NCBI GenBank assembly: GCA_010029945.1
Contig: RGQW01000064.1
Location: forward strand, 1-8,811
Length of the DNA: 8,811 bases
Origin: Actinomycetota bacterium
Lineage (GTDB): Bacteria; Actinomycetota; Actinomycetes; S36-B12
Direction: 5' to 3'
A model generated the notes under the pieces. The model ran no database searches, was not told where the DNA came from, and saw only the letters and a list, made by a program, of their open reading frames with translations. Position 1 is the first letter of the stretch, and each line of letters opens with the position of its first letter. This document shows positions 1-5,800 of this stretch, piece by piece. The translations under genes and the position numbers were made by a program.

Positions 1-623
1 AGTTCCCCCGGTATCAGCGGTTCACTACGCCAGGACAACAGGTGGTCCACACGACCGTCGAAACGACCGTCGCCGAGCAGATGCCGCACGAACCGTTCCG
101 AGGCATCCACGATGCGGGTGGGGAGGGGGTGGTCTGGCCTGCGCAATTCGATCAGCCCCATACGACACAGGAAGCCGTCGGCGTCAAAAATGCGTCGTCC
201 TTCAGGGGACGACGGATCCGAACCGATGAGCCGCAGAGTGGTCGCCACCGACGGGCCGCGGGTGTCCACTTCGTTATTGAGAACAATGAAGAAAGCTTCG
301 AAACGCGGGTCCACGTGGACGGCGGCTGCCACGATCAGGGTGCCTAGTTCCGAGTCCGACAGTCCGCAGAGCATCGCCCAGCGCGTCATGTCATCCGAAA
401 GGTCTGCATCCGAAATGACCAGCCGGGAGTCGACTCCGGCAAGATCGCGCGCGTCCCGGATGACCAGATCCAGCGGGAAAACATGACCCCGACGCTCATC
501 GGGGACGTCGTCGGGTCTGCGTGACTCGTCCACCAAAGCAGCGACACGTTCACCGACGACCGCCAAGAGCGCCCGCACGTGGCTCGCCGCGTGCGGATCC
601 CAAACCTGGGGCGGAGTGGCCAT
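1..623 (-). CDS. AAA+ ATPase-like protein of a contractile injection locus (N-terminal part, runs off left edge)
   Basis: An uninterrupted frame of 207 codons starts with ATG at 623 and is still open at base 1, so only the N-terminus is seen. It begins MATPPQVWDPHAASHVRALL. Residues about 140-195 contain RMGLIELRRPDHPLPTRIVD, then RFVRHLLGDGRFDGRVDHLL. That resembles the region ahead of the ATPase core in AAA+ proteins of the Pvc15 type, where a 'Li-L...PLP.R...D.R...LLG...D.RL' pattern is usual. The Walker motifs would lie beyond the window, so ATPase activity is inferred. In these loci the ATPase is thought to assist assembly of the sheath-tube particle in the cytoplasm. The start overlaps the upstream gene's stop by one base (TGATG), which implies translational coupling. 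The Shine-Dalgarno is weak. The call rests largely on the DUF4255 neighbour. Confidence 0.75.
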   Translation of the reverse strand, partial: MATPPQVWDPHAASHVRALLAVVGERVAALVDESRRPDDVPDERRGHVFPLDLVIRDARDLAGVDSRLVISDADLSDDMTRWAMLCGLSDSELGTLIVAAAVHVDPRFEAFFIVLNNEVDTRGPSVATTLRLIGSDPSSPEGRRIFDADGFLCRMGLIELRRPDHPLPTRIVDASERFVRHLLGDGRFDGRVDHLLSWRSEPLIPGE

Positions 624-1288
624 CAGTTCTGATCTCTCTTGCGCGTTCGGATTCCTGCCTCGGGCGCCTCGGGATCCCGGCCGCGGACCACATCCCGGAT
701 CGGATCGTCCGTGCTGGAGACGACAATCTGCGGCGGCACCGTTTGTGGCGGACCGGCAGGTTCTGCGACACCGGCGGCGACGGGGAGGCTGACAACGACC
801 GATAGGAACGGGTGATAGTCGGTACCCATCGCCGACCACAATTCGGTAGCGAAGCGGTCGGAGAAGATCTTTCCGCCCACCCTTAGATGGAGGTTGTGGC
901 CTTGCTCGAGCAACGCGGCAAGTTCACCGGCACAAAATCGCTCGGGAATGTAGTCGTATTGCACGAGCGCGCGGAGCGCGAGACCGAGAAGTTGATGATC
1001 GTCCTCCGGGCGTGACGCCCAGGCAGTGAGAGCGTATGTGAGGTTGTAGAACCGAAACGGTTGGCGTCGTGATTCGACGATGCCGTTCTCACCCACTTCT
1101 TCGATCAAGGTGGTGGTGCGACGGGACAGGTCTTCACGGATATCAGCCAAGAACAAGTTCAACGTCGGAGCCGTTCGCGCTGCCGCCCACTCCTTCTTCG
1201 GGGCATCGAAGGCGACTTTGGCGGCCTGACCACCCAGGCGCTCGGACTCAAGCAGGGCAGCAACAGCTCGGTCGACGTCCGCCAACAT
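623..1288 (-). CDS. DUF4255 / Pvc16 N-terminal domain protein, contractile injection system component
   Basis: This 221-residue protein looks like the Pvc16_N (DUF4255) family, found in extracellular contractile injection (phage-tail-like) clusters. Evidence is the N-terminal helix LADVDRAVAALLESERL, the 'P.....AARTAPTLNLFLADI' strand, a basic EDLSRR segment, then FYNLTYALTAWASRPEDDHQ and LLGLALRALVQYDYIPE. The order matches the family's 'vnlfLy.v.en..lR ... Y.lta....d.h.lLg'. The domain ends near FLSVVVSLPV; the last 60 or so residues are Pro/Ala-rich and basic and look disordered. An ATG also lies at 1294, but AAGGAG abuts it directly, while the ATG at 1288 has a 6-base spacing, so 1288 is preferred. 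In related particles this protein is assigned to the tail terminus or cap; that role is inferred here. It is the first gene of its leftward operon in this window. Confidence 0.85.
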   Translation of the reverse strand: MLADVDRAVAALLESERLGGQAAKVAFDAPKKEWAAARTAPTLNLFLADIREDLSRRTTTLIEEVGENGIVESRRQPFRFYNLTYALTAWASRPEDDHQLLGLALRALVQYDYIPERFCAGELAALLEQGHNLHLRVGGKIFSDRFATELWSAMGTDYHPFLSVVVSLPVAAGVAEPAGPPQTVPPQIVVSSTDDPIRDVVRGRDPEAPEAGIRTRKRDQN

Positions 1289-1306
1289 GAGCATCTCCTT
1301 CGGGGA

Positions 1307-1319
1307 AGTTGTCGCAACT
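1307..1319. promoter_or_regulatory. Small inverted repeat upstream of the injection-system operon
   Basis: AGTTG-TCG-CAACT is a perfect 5-bp dyad with a 3-base spacer. It lies just upstream of the AAGGAG of the DUF4255 gene, in the 186-base region shared with the divergent Cys-rich gene. On the minus strand a weak -10-like CATAGT (1323-1318) overlaps its edge, but no good -35 was seen. It could be a repressor operator, or chance, since five paired bases are few. Confidence 0.25.
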
Positions 1320-1436
1320 ATGGCAGCCCCAAGGAACCCCCCTGGGGAGGCACGACCGTTGTGCTTGTGAAAATTGTGACGAGAGAGGTCAATGTGGGGC
1401 CCAAAAAAGTGTGCGAAACGGATATTTCGTACATCC

Positions 1437-1475
1437 GTGACAACTAACCGAACCGTGCCCTACCGTCACTTCCCA
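1437..1475 (+). promoter_or_regulatory. Promoter for a leaderless transcript of the Cys-rich protein
   Basis: GTGACA at 1437-1442 (5 of 6 bases of TTGACA), an 18-base spacer, then TACCGT at 1461-1466, which fits the actinobacterial TAnnnT -10. Transcription would begin about 7-9 bases later, at 1473-1475, on or next to the A of the ATG. No Shine-Dalgarno precedes that ATG. Leaderless mRNAs with TAnnnT -10 elements are common in actinobacteria, and the two observations support each other. Confidence 0.55.
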
Positions 1476-1666
1476 TGGCTCTCTACACATGCCCCTCATG
1501 CGAAATGTCCGTCAACACCACCTGTGGCGCCTGTGACGCCGCCCTCGTCGACGACGTTCTCGTCAAAGACGACGGCACGTCCGTTGCGATCTCCGTGTGC
1601 CCGAACGGCCACGGCAAGATCAAGTCGCCCATGTGCTGCGGCACAGACATGACCTGCACGGTCTGA
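1475..1666 (+). CDS. Small Cys-rich, probable zinc- or iron-binding protein
   Basis: The 63-residue product has eight cysteines and one histidine: C6-P-S-C9, C17-G-A-C20, C42-P-N-G-H46, C54-C55 and C61. CxxC pairs followed by a CCG..M segment suggest a compact metal-bound fold such as a zinc ribbon; the CCG..M end also recalls desulforedoxin-like iron sites. Similar short proteins seem to be widespread in actinobacteria as hypotheticals, from memory only. There is no signal peptide or membrane segment, so it is probably cytoplasmic. The gene stands alone: it diverges from the injection operon and converges on the DUF3145 gene. It probably starts leaderless, since no ribosome binding site precedes the ATG. 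The function is unknown. Confidence 0.8.
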   Translation: MALYTCPSCEMSVNTTCGACDAALVDDVLVKDDGTSVAISVCPNGHGKIKSPMCCGTDMTCTV

Positions 1667-1742
1667 AAATCACCGGCTGAGAATCACCGCCTGATTCACC
1701 GGCCGCAGGCGCAGCCAATGCACAGCGGTCGCGTGCGCGCGC

Positions 1743-2306
1743 CTACCCCACTTCGTGCAACACCCGCACCGTGGAATCTTCATGGGTAACGCGGAAGGGT
1801 TCGAGTTCGTCGTCCCACGGTGTCCCGATAAGTCGATGGATCTCGTCGTTTACGCCCGACACGTCATCGGGCCGCGCTCCCGCGAGAAGGCTGCGCAACC
1901 GATCTTCGTGCACCAGAACGTCACCGTGGGACCCGATCGTGGCGCGAAAAAGACCCAGCGTCGGCGTGAACGCATAGCGCTCTCCTTCGACTCCTGCGCT
2001 CGGGTCTTCGCTGACCTCGAATCGCATCGTGGAAAAAGAGACCAAAGCGCTAGCGATCTTGGCGGCTGTTCCCTGGGGCCCATGCCAGATGATTTCGGCC
2101 CGGACACTGCCCGGGGCAATGGGCTGGGAAGCCCAATCCACGTTCACAGCGGTGCCGAAAACCCGAGCCAGAGCCCATTCGAGGTGCGGGGCAACCGCTG
2201 AGGCGCACGAGTGCACGAAAAGAACCCCGTGCGCAGAAAGCTCTTCCGCCCCTGCGCGGGGTGGTGTCTGTCGATCGTCCCGTCGGACGTCGATTACGAC
2301 CGTCAT
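1743..2306 (-). CDS. DUF3145 domain-containing protein
   Basis: A 187-residue protein with the features of the actinobacterial DUF3145 family. They are HGVLFVHSCASAVAPHLEWA near residue 26, the VNVDWASQP strand, IIWHGPQGTAAKIASAL, the highly typical MRFEVSEDPSAGVEGERYAF, then TPTLGLF and GDVLVHEDRLR. The end, GTPWDDELEPFRV...VRVLHEVG, is also family-like. It is a soluble protein with no known biochemical role. The ATG at 2306 has a good GGGAGG five bases upstream. This gives about 25 residues before the usual start of the domain, and no ATG or GTG was seen closer to it. It stands divergent from bioY across 164 bases and converges on the Cys-rich gene, so it is probably transcribed alone. Confidence 0.88.
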   Translation of the reverse strand: MTVVIDVRRDDRQTPPRAGAEELSAHGVLFVHSCASAVAPHLEWALARVFGTAVNVDWASQPIAPGSVRAEIIWHGPQGTAAKIASALVSFSTMRFEVSEDPSAGVEGERYAFTPTLGLFRATIGSHGDVLVHEDRLRSLLAGARPDDVSGVNDEIHRLIGTPWDDELEPFRVTHEDSTVRVLHEVG

Positions 2307-2431
2307 GTCGCCTCCCAGAGTCGAGGGTCGCCTTCCCCTGCGTCCTCACTCCGGATCGACTCCCCCAAGGATAACCCCACAGACCCCCCGGGCGGTACAG
2401 TTCCCTGCGCGCCACGCTGCAAAGCAGGCTT

Positions 2432-2454
2432 CAAGCGGCGCCACCAGCCGCTTG
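2432..2454. promoter_or_regulatory. Inverted repeat just before the bioY ribosome binding site
   Basis: CAAGCGGC (2432-2439) and GCCGCTTG (2447-2454) form a perfect 8-bp stem around the loop GCCACCA. It ends two bases before the GGAGGAGGAG Shine-Dalgarno (2457-2466). As DNA it could be an operator; as RNA it is a hairpin next to the ribosome site. A weak -10-like TACAGT lies at 2396-2401 without a clear -35. It is not the TGAAC-n-GTTCA type of biotin-regulator (BioQ) site that I recall. Confidence 0.4.
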
Positions 2455-2470
2455 TCAGGAGGAGGAGACC

Positions 2471-3045
2471 ATGGCCGTTGCCACCCCAGCCCCAGCCGTT
2501 CTCGGTGACTACGTCGCCCGCACCAAGGTGGCCACCGTCGCCCTGGTCCTCGGCGGAGCGGCCTTCGTCGGCATCTCCGCCCAGGTCGTCATTCCGCTGC
2601 CCTTCACCCCCGTCCCCTGACCCTGCAGACCTTCGCGGTACTGCTGGTCGGCGCGGCTTTGGGTACCTGGCGCGGCATTGCATCCATGGTCGTCTATGCC
2701 GCCGCGGGCACCGCCGGCGTTCCATGGTTCTCCGCCGGGTCCTCCGGTTGGGGTGGAGCGAGCTATGGCTACATCCTCGGCTTCATCGTCGCCGCCGGGA
2801 TCGTCGGTCGTCTCGCCGAACAGGGGGCCACTCGGACTGCACTTCGCACCGCTGGACTCATGGTGATCGGCAATGTCGTCATCTACGCCATCGGAGTGAC
2901 GTATTTAAAGTTCGCGATCGACGTCACCTGGGCGACGGCTCTCAGTTTGGGCATGGTGCCCTTCCTCCTCGGTGACGCGCTCAAGATCGCCCTCGCCGCA
3001 GGTCTCTTCCCGGCTACCTGGCGCCTGGTTCAGCGCTTCAGTTAA
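2471..3045 (+). pseudogene. bioY: BioY, biotin ECF-transporter S component, with a one-base frameshift
   Basis: BioY is the membrane substrate-binding subunit for biotin uptake. ATG at 2471 follows a strong GGAGGAG and reads 49 codons, ending IPLPFTPVP before TGA at 2618-2620. The frame one base back then continues LTLQTFAVLLVGAALGTWRG and runs to TAA at 3043-3045. Joined, the parts make 191 residues, the usual BioY length, with the family's PFTPVPLTLQTFAVLLVG motif, a Gly-rich YGYILGF segment, about six membrane spans and the final GLFPATWRLV. The normal reading would be GTC CCC CTG ACC; here one C is missing from the run. It is a real mutation, a base-calling error, or a site of -1 slippage (C-CCC-TGA would restore exactly VPLT). 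Biotin ATPase and permease genes (bioM/bioN) are not adjacent. Confidence 0.88.
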
Positions 3046-3052
3046 GCCTCCC

Positions 3053-3520
3053 GTGTCCACCCTGGCAATCCTGCGCACCTGGTCGGCCCGCCGCTGGATA
3101 ACCGCGCTGATCGCCGGAAGTCTTGTCGCGTTGGTGGTGGCACTCCCCACGGCCGTCATCCCCAACCCGATCTTCGGTCGCGACATCGCTGTCACCTGGT
3201 GGTCGTACCCCGTCGTCATCCTCAGCGGACTCCTGGGAGGCATGCTCATCGCCACCTATGTCCGGGAACCAGGCAACGAGGACATCGATAAGGCCGCCAA
3301 GGTGGGATCTGTCGGCGGACTGCTCGCGTTCTTCGCCGTCGGCTGCCCGGTCTGCAACAAGCTCGTGCTCCTCGCCCTGGGCACGTCCGGAGCTATCACC
3401 TGGTTCGCCCCCTTCCAACCGATCCTCGCCTTCGCCTCGGTGTTGCTGATGGCCTGGGCCCTTCGCATGCGCCTGCGGACCATGGCGTCCTGCGCTGTGT
3501 CGGTGCCGACGAAGGCGTAG
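3053..3520 (+). CDS. Small membrane protein with CPVCNK motif
   Basis: Starting at GTG 3053, seven bases after the bioY stop, gives 155 residues with about four membrane segments (near 16-34, 49-69, 84-108 and 118-137). The motif AVGCPVCNKLVLLALGTSGA spans about residues 95-114, with C98 and C101 in a CxxC at a membrane edge. VIPNPIFGRDIAVTWWSYPV in the first loop also looks conserved; I recall similar unnamed proteins in other actinobacteria. An in-frame ATG at 2972 would overlap the end of bioY and add hydrophilic residues unlike a membrane-protein N-terminus, so it was not used. There is no good ribosome site, so translation may be coupled to bioY. CxxC hints at redox or metal chemistry, but no function is known. 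Co-transcription with bioY is likely. Confidence 0.75.
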   Translation: MSTLAILRTWSARRWITALIAGSLVALVVALPTAVIPNPIFGRDIAVTWWSYPVVILSGLLGGMLIATYVREPGNEDIDKAAKVGSVGGLLAFFAVGCPVCNKLVLLALGTSGAITWFAPFQPILAFASVLLMAWALRMRLRTMASCAVSVPTKA

Positions 3521-3528
3521 CAGACTGC

Positions 3529-3567
3529 GATGAACAGCAGACCCCGATGAATAGCGGACCCCGATGA
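3529..3567 (+). repeat. Tandem 17-base repeat generating chained mini-ORFs ahead of the peptidase
   Basis: Units at 3529-3545 (GATGAACAGCAGACCCC) and 3546-3562 (GATGAATAGCGGACCCC) differ at two positions; a third GATGA starts at 3563 and holds the peptidase ATG. Each unit carries an ATG. ATG 3530 reads MNSRPR and stops with the TGA at 3548-3550; ATG 3547 reads MNSGPR and stops with the TGA at 3565-3567. Each stop overlaps the next ATG as ATGA, so three starts are chained. Because 17 is not a multiple of three, each start lies in a new frame. Confidence 0.7.
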
Positions 3568-4301
3568 CGAGCCCCGACGTCGACCGCTGGATCGTGGCCA
3601 GCAGCGGTGGCTTCGTGGGCACCGGGCTGTGGGGGGTGATGCGCCCGGGGCGCATCTTCACGCGGGCGCTCGAACTCTCTGGTCGACCGCGGCCTCGCGT
3701 GCTGTTGGTGCTCACTGCCTCTGGTGACGATTCGCAGTACCTGGCAGCGATGTACTCCGCGCTCGCCGATACCGACTGCGACGTCGACCATTTGGCGCTG
3801 TTTCCCCAACCCAACCGCAATGTTGATGAGGCAATCGACGCCGCCGATGTCATCTGGGTGGGCGGTGGCTCGGTTGCGAACCTGCTCGCGTTGTGGCGAC
3901 TCCACGGAGTCGACACCGCCATGCATCGGGCCTGGGAATCAGGCACAGTCCTTGCTGGCGTGAGCGCCGGGTCGATCTGCTGGCACGTCGGCGGGCCAAC
4001 CGATTCCTTCGGGGCGCAACTCGCGCCGGTCACCAACGCTCTCGCCTTTCTGCCGTACGGCAACGGTGTTCACTACGACAGCGAAGAGCAGCGGCGACCC
4101 CTGCTGCACACGCTTGTCGGCAACGGCACACTGCCCGAGTCCTACGCAACCGACGACCGGGTTGCCATCATCTACCGCGGTACGCAGCCGGTGGAAGTCG
4201 TCTCTGACGTGCCCGACTCAGACGCCGCGGCTTATCGGGTTGTGCAGCGCAATGGTGAAGCGATCGAGGAACGTCTCCCGCCGGGCCGCCTCGTCACCTG
4301 A
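3564..4301 (+). CDS. Peptidase S51 family protein (dipeptidase E / cyanophycinase-like)
   Basis: A 245-residue soluble protein with the class I amidotransferase-like fold of S51 serine peptidases. Residues 46-53 (VLLVLTAS) form the first strand and AADVIWVGGGSVANLLALW (about 93-111) the glycine-rich oxyanion region. GVSAGSICW (132-140) is the nucleophile elbow with Ser134, and GNGVHYDSEEQR (166-177) carries the probable catalytic His170. Known members cleave Asp-Xaa dipeptides (PepE) or cyanophycin. No secretion signal is present and the length suits PepE-like enzymes, so a cytoplasmic peptidase is likeliest; the substrate cannot be told. The frame is closed upstream by TAG at 3552, so ATG 3564 is the first possible ATG. 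It lacks a clear Shine-Dalgarno and sits in a tandem repeat. The gene converges on the next one with two bases between stops. Confidence 0.87.
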   Translation: MTSPDVDRWIVASSGGFVGTGLWGVMRPGRIFTRALELSGRPRPRVLLVLTASGDDSQYLAAMYSALADTDCDVDHLALFPQPNRNVDEAIDAADVIWVGGGSVANLLALWRLHGVDTAMHRAWESGTVLAGVSAGSICWHVGGPTDSFGAQLAPVTNALAFLPYGNGVHYDSEEQRRPLLHTLVGNGTLPESYATDDRVAIIYRGTQPVEVVSDVPDSDAAAYRVVQRNGEAIEERLPPGRLVT

Positions 4302-4303
4302 CC

Positions 4304-4663
4304 TCAACGATGGGGCGTCAACTCGTACGTCGCCGCTCCCGACACGATGGCCGCAATCACTACGGCCGGCCAGGTTCCCGCAATCAACGCGAGCGGGTGT
4401 GCCATGGCGAACGCCGCCGCGTAGACGACGCCGGCGAGTGGAATACGCCATGGCCAGCCCTTCTTGCCCATGAGGATGGCGGCGACAACCCCGAACGCGA
4501 CGAGGACCCCACCGGCGATGAGTCGATCCACACCGGCATCAGCGAGCGCGAACCCGATGATCAATCCGACGGCAGGACATCCCGCGATGATCCACCGTCG
4601 TGAGTCTTGCTGCTCGGACCACGCCTCACGCATCGACGCGAACGGGTCGAATCGGGAAGCCAT
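4304..4663 (-). CDS. Small integral membrane protein, last gene of the sugar operon
   Basis: The 119-residue product has a charged N-terminus (MASRFDPFASMREAWSEQQD) and four probable membrane segments, near residues 24-43, 47-65, 73-92 and 94-113, separated by very short loops such as GKKGWPWRIP. I recognise no family or motif that assigns a function. It starts 27 bases after the inositol dehydrogenase stop, on the same strand, so it may be the last gene of the transporter operon. No good Shine-Dalgarno precedes ATG 4663. Its stop lies two bases from that of the peptidase gene, a tight convergent junction with no room for a separate terminator. Confidence 0.72.
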   Translation of the reverse strand: MASRFDPFASMREAWSEQQDSRRWIIAGCPAVGLIIGFALADAGVDRLIAGGVLVAFGVVAAILMGKKGWPWRIPLAGVVYAAAFAMAHPLALIAGTWPAVVIAAIVSGAATYELTPHR

Positions 4664-4690
4664 GGCGGGCGTCGGCGTCGTTCTCGCTGG

Positions 4691-5692
4691 TCAGCCGTCG
4701 GACAGTGTGACGGGAGTCCCCGAACGGTAGGACTCCCACGCAGCGATTCCGATCGCTACCGGTGCGCGGCCGTCCTGTCCGCTGACCGGTGACGGGCCGC
4801 CCTCGCGTGCGTACCGCACGAAGGCCTGCCATTCCCCGCGGTAACTGTCGGTGTATCGGTCCAGGAAGAAGTAGGGAAGAACGCTTCCCTGCCGTTCGCT
4901 AGCGCTGTAGACCACAGCGGCGTTCTTCATGGGATTCTCCGACACCGCCATGCCGGTGGATCCGAGCACCTCCAGGCGCTGGTCGTAGCCATACACCGCT
5001 TGTCGTGAGTTGTCGATGGTGGTGATGCAGCCGTTCGCGTGCGTCAATGTCACGACCGCGGTGTCGAGATCTCCCGCCTCCCCGATGGCCGGATCGATCC
5101 GCACGGCGCCGGTTGCGTAGACCTCGGTCACCGGGGATCCGACCACAAACCGCGCCATATCGAAATCGTGGATCATCATGTCGACGAAGATTCCGCCACT
5201 GACCTTGATGTATTCCACCGGAGGCGGTGCCGGGTCTCGGCTGGAAATCCGTGCGATGTGTGGATCTCCCACTCGGCCGGATGCCACTGCCTCCTGCACG
5301 GCAGCATGGGTGGGGTCGAATCGACGATTGAAGCCGACCATGAACGCTACGCCGTGTTCACCAACCGCACTCAGGGCCTTGTCCACCTCGGTGATGTCCA
5401 AGCTGATCGGCTTCTCGCAAAAGATCGCCTTGCCGGCGGCCGCCGCCCTGGTGATCAGCTCGACGTGTGTGTCAGTGCTACTGCAAATGGCCACGGCATC
5501 GACGGAGTCGGATTCCAGAATCTCGTCAATGGACATCACCGGTACGCGCAGCGCATCAACGACCTGAGCTGCCGCGGCATCGTTGACATCGAACACCGCG
5601 GCCACCTCGGCGCCGTCGGTTTCATTCGCGATGATGTCCGCATGCATTCGGCCGATGCGACCGACACCGAGCACACCTATACGCACTGTCAC
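4691..5692 (-). CDS. iolG: Inositol 2-dehydrogenase-like oxidoreductase (Gfo/Idh/MocA family)
   Basis: A 333-residue NAD-dependent dehydrogenase; IolG oxidises myo-inositol to 2-keto-myo-inositol. It has the Rossmann motif GVLGVGRIGRMHA (residues 6-18), AICSSTDTH at 68-76, the family motif EKPISLD with Lys94, and GGIFVDMMIHDFDMARF with Asp171 and His175. From memory the B. subtilis IolG catalytic residues are Lys97, Asp172 and His176, a close match. GTG at 5692 is chosen because AGGAG stands five bases upstream and the family starts at MTVRIGVLG. An ATG at 5728 would add 12 residues without support. It follows the ABC ATPase gene by 108 bases on the same strand, so the imported compound is probably its substrate. 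Other sugar or cyclitol dehydrogenases of this family remain possible. Confidence 0.85.
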   Translation of the reverse strand: MTVRIGVLGVGRIGRMHADIIANETDGAEVAAVFDVNDAAAAQVVDALRVPVMSIDEILESDSVDAVAICSSTDTHVELITRAAAAGKAIFCEKPISLDITEVDKALSAVGEHGVAFMVGFNRRFDPTHAAVQEAVASGRVGDPHIARISSRDPAPPPVEYIKVSGGIFVDMMIHDFDMARFVVGSPVTEVYATGAVRIDPAIGEAGDLDTAVVTLTHANGCITTIDNSRQAVYGYDQRLEVLGSTGMAVSENPMKNAAVVYSASERQGSVLPYFFLDRYTDSYRGEWQAFVRYAREGGPSPVSGQDGRAPVAIGIAAWESYRSGTPVTLSDG

Positions 5693-5758
5693 AAGAGCTC
5701 CTGATTCACCGGGGGTTGATGTCCCCATGCTAGTGACGCACGCACAGCGACCCGGGTA

Positions 5759-5778
5759 CCCAAGCCTGCTCGCTTGGG
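5759..5778 (-). other. Hairpin between the ABC ATPase and dehydrogenase genes
   Basis: CCCAAGC (5759-5765) and GCTTGGG (5772-5778) pair perfectly around a six-base loop, inside the 108 bases between the two genes. There is no T tract, so it is more likely an RNA stability or processing element, or a weak attenuator, than a full terminator. Confidence 0.3.
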
Positions 5779-5800
5779 CCGATGACGTTCCGGCAGTGAA

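Noticed and set aside
42..805. Several plus-strand frames over the left-edge genes
   Set aside because: The minus-strand frame encodes a coherent protein linked to DUF4255; the plus-strand products are low-complexity and match nothing.
1327..1347. CCCCA...TGGGG pairing as a terminator or operator
   Set aside because: Only five pairs around a C-rich 11-base loop; too weak to support.
1667..1742. Terminator after the Cys-rich gene
   Set aside because: Short related repeats (AATCACCGG, AATCACCGC, ATTCACCGG) and GC-rich partial pairings occur, but no stable stem with a T tract was found.
2303..2975. Minus-strand and third-frame products over bioY
   Set aside because: The BioY motifs lie in the plus-strand frames 2471-2617 and 2617-3045; the others are Arg/Pro/Ser-rich shadows.
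3529..3567. The tandem repeat as a CRISPR array or an attachment site
   Set aside because: The units are adjacent without spacers, only two and a fraction in number, and no integrase or cas gene is nearby.
3038..4063. Long open frame on the minus strand (341 codons) across the CPVCNK protein and the peptidase
   Set aside because: It lies antisense to two genes with clear family motifs. Its product is rich in Arg, Ser, Pro and His with no domain, as expected of a shadow frame in high-GC DNA.
5693..5728. ATG at 5728 as the start of the inositol dehydrogenase
   Set aside because: The GTG at 5692 has AGGAG at good spacing and gives the family's usual N-terminus directly before the Rossmann motif.
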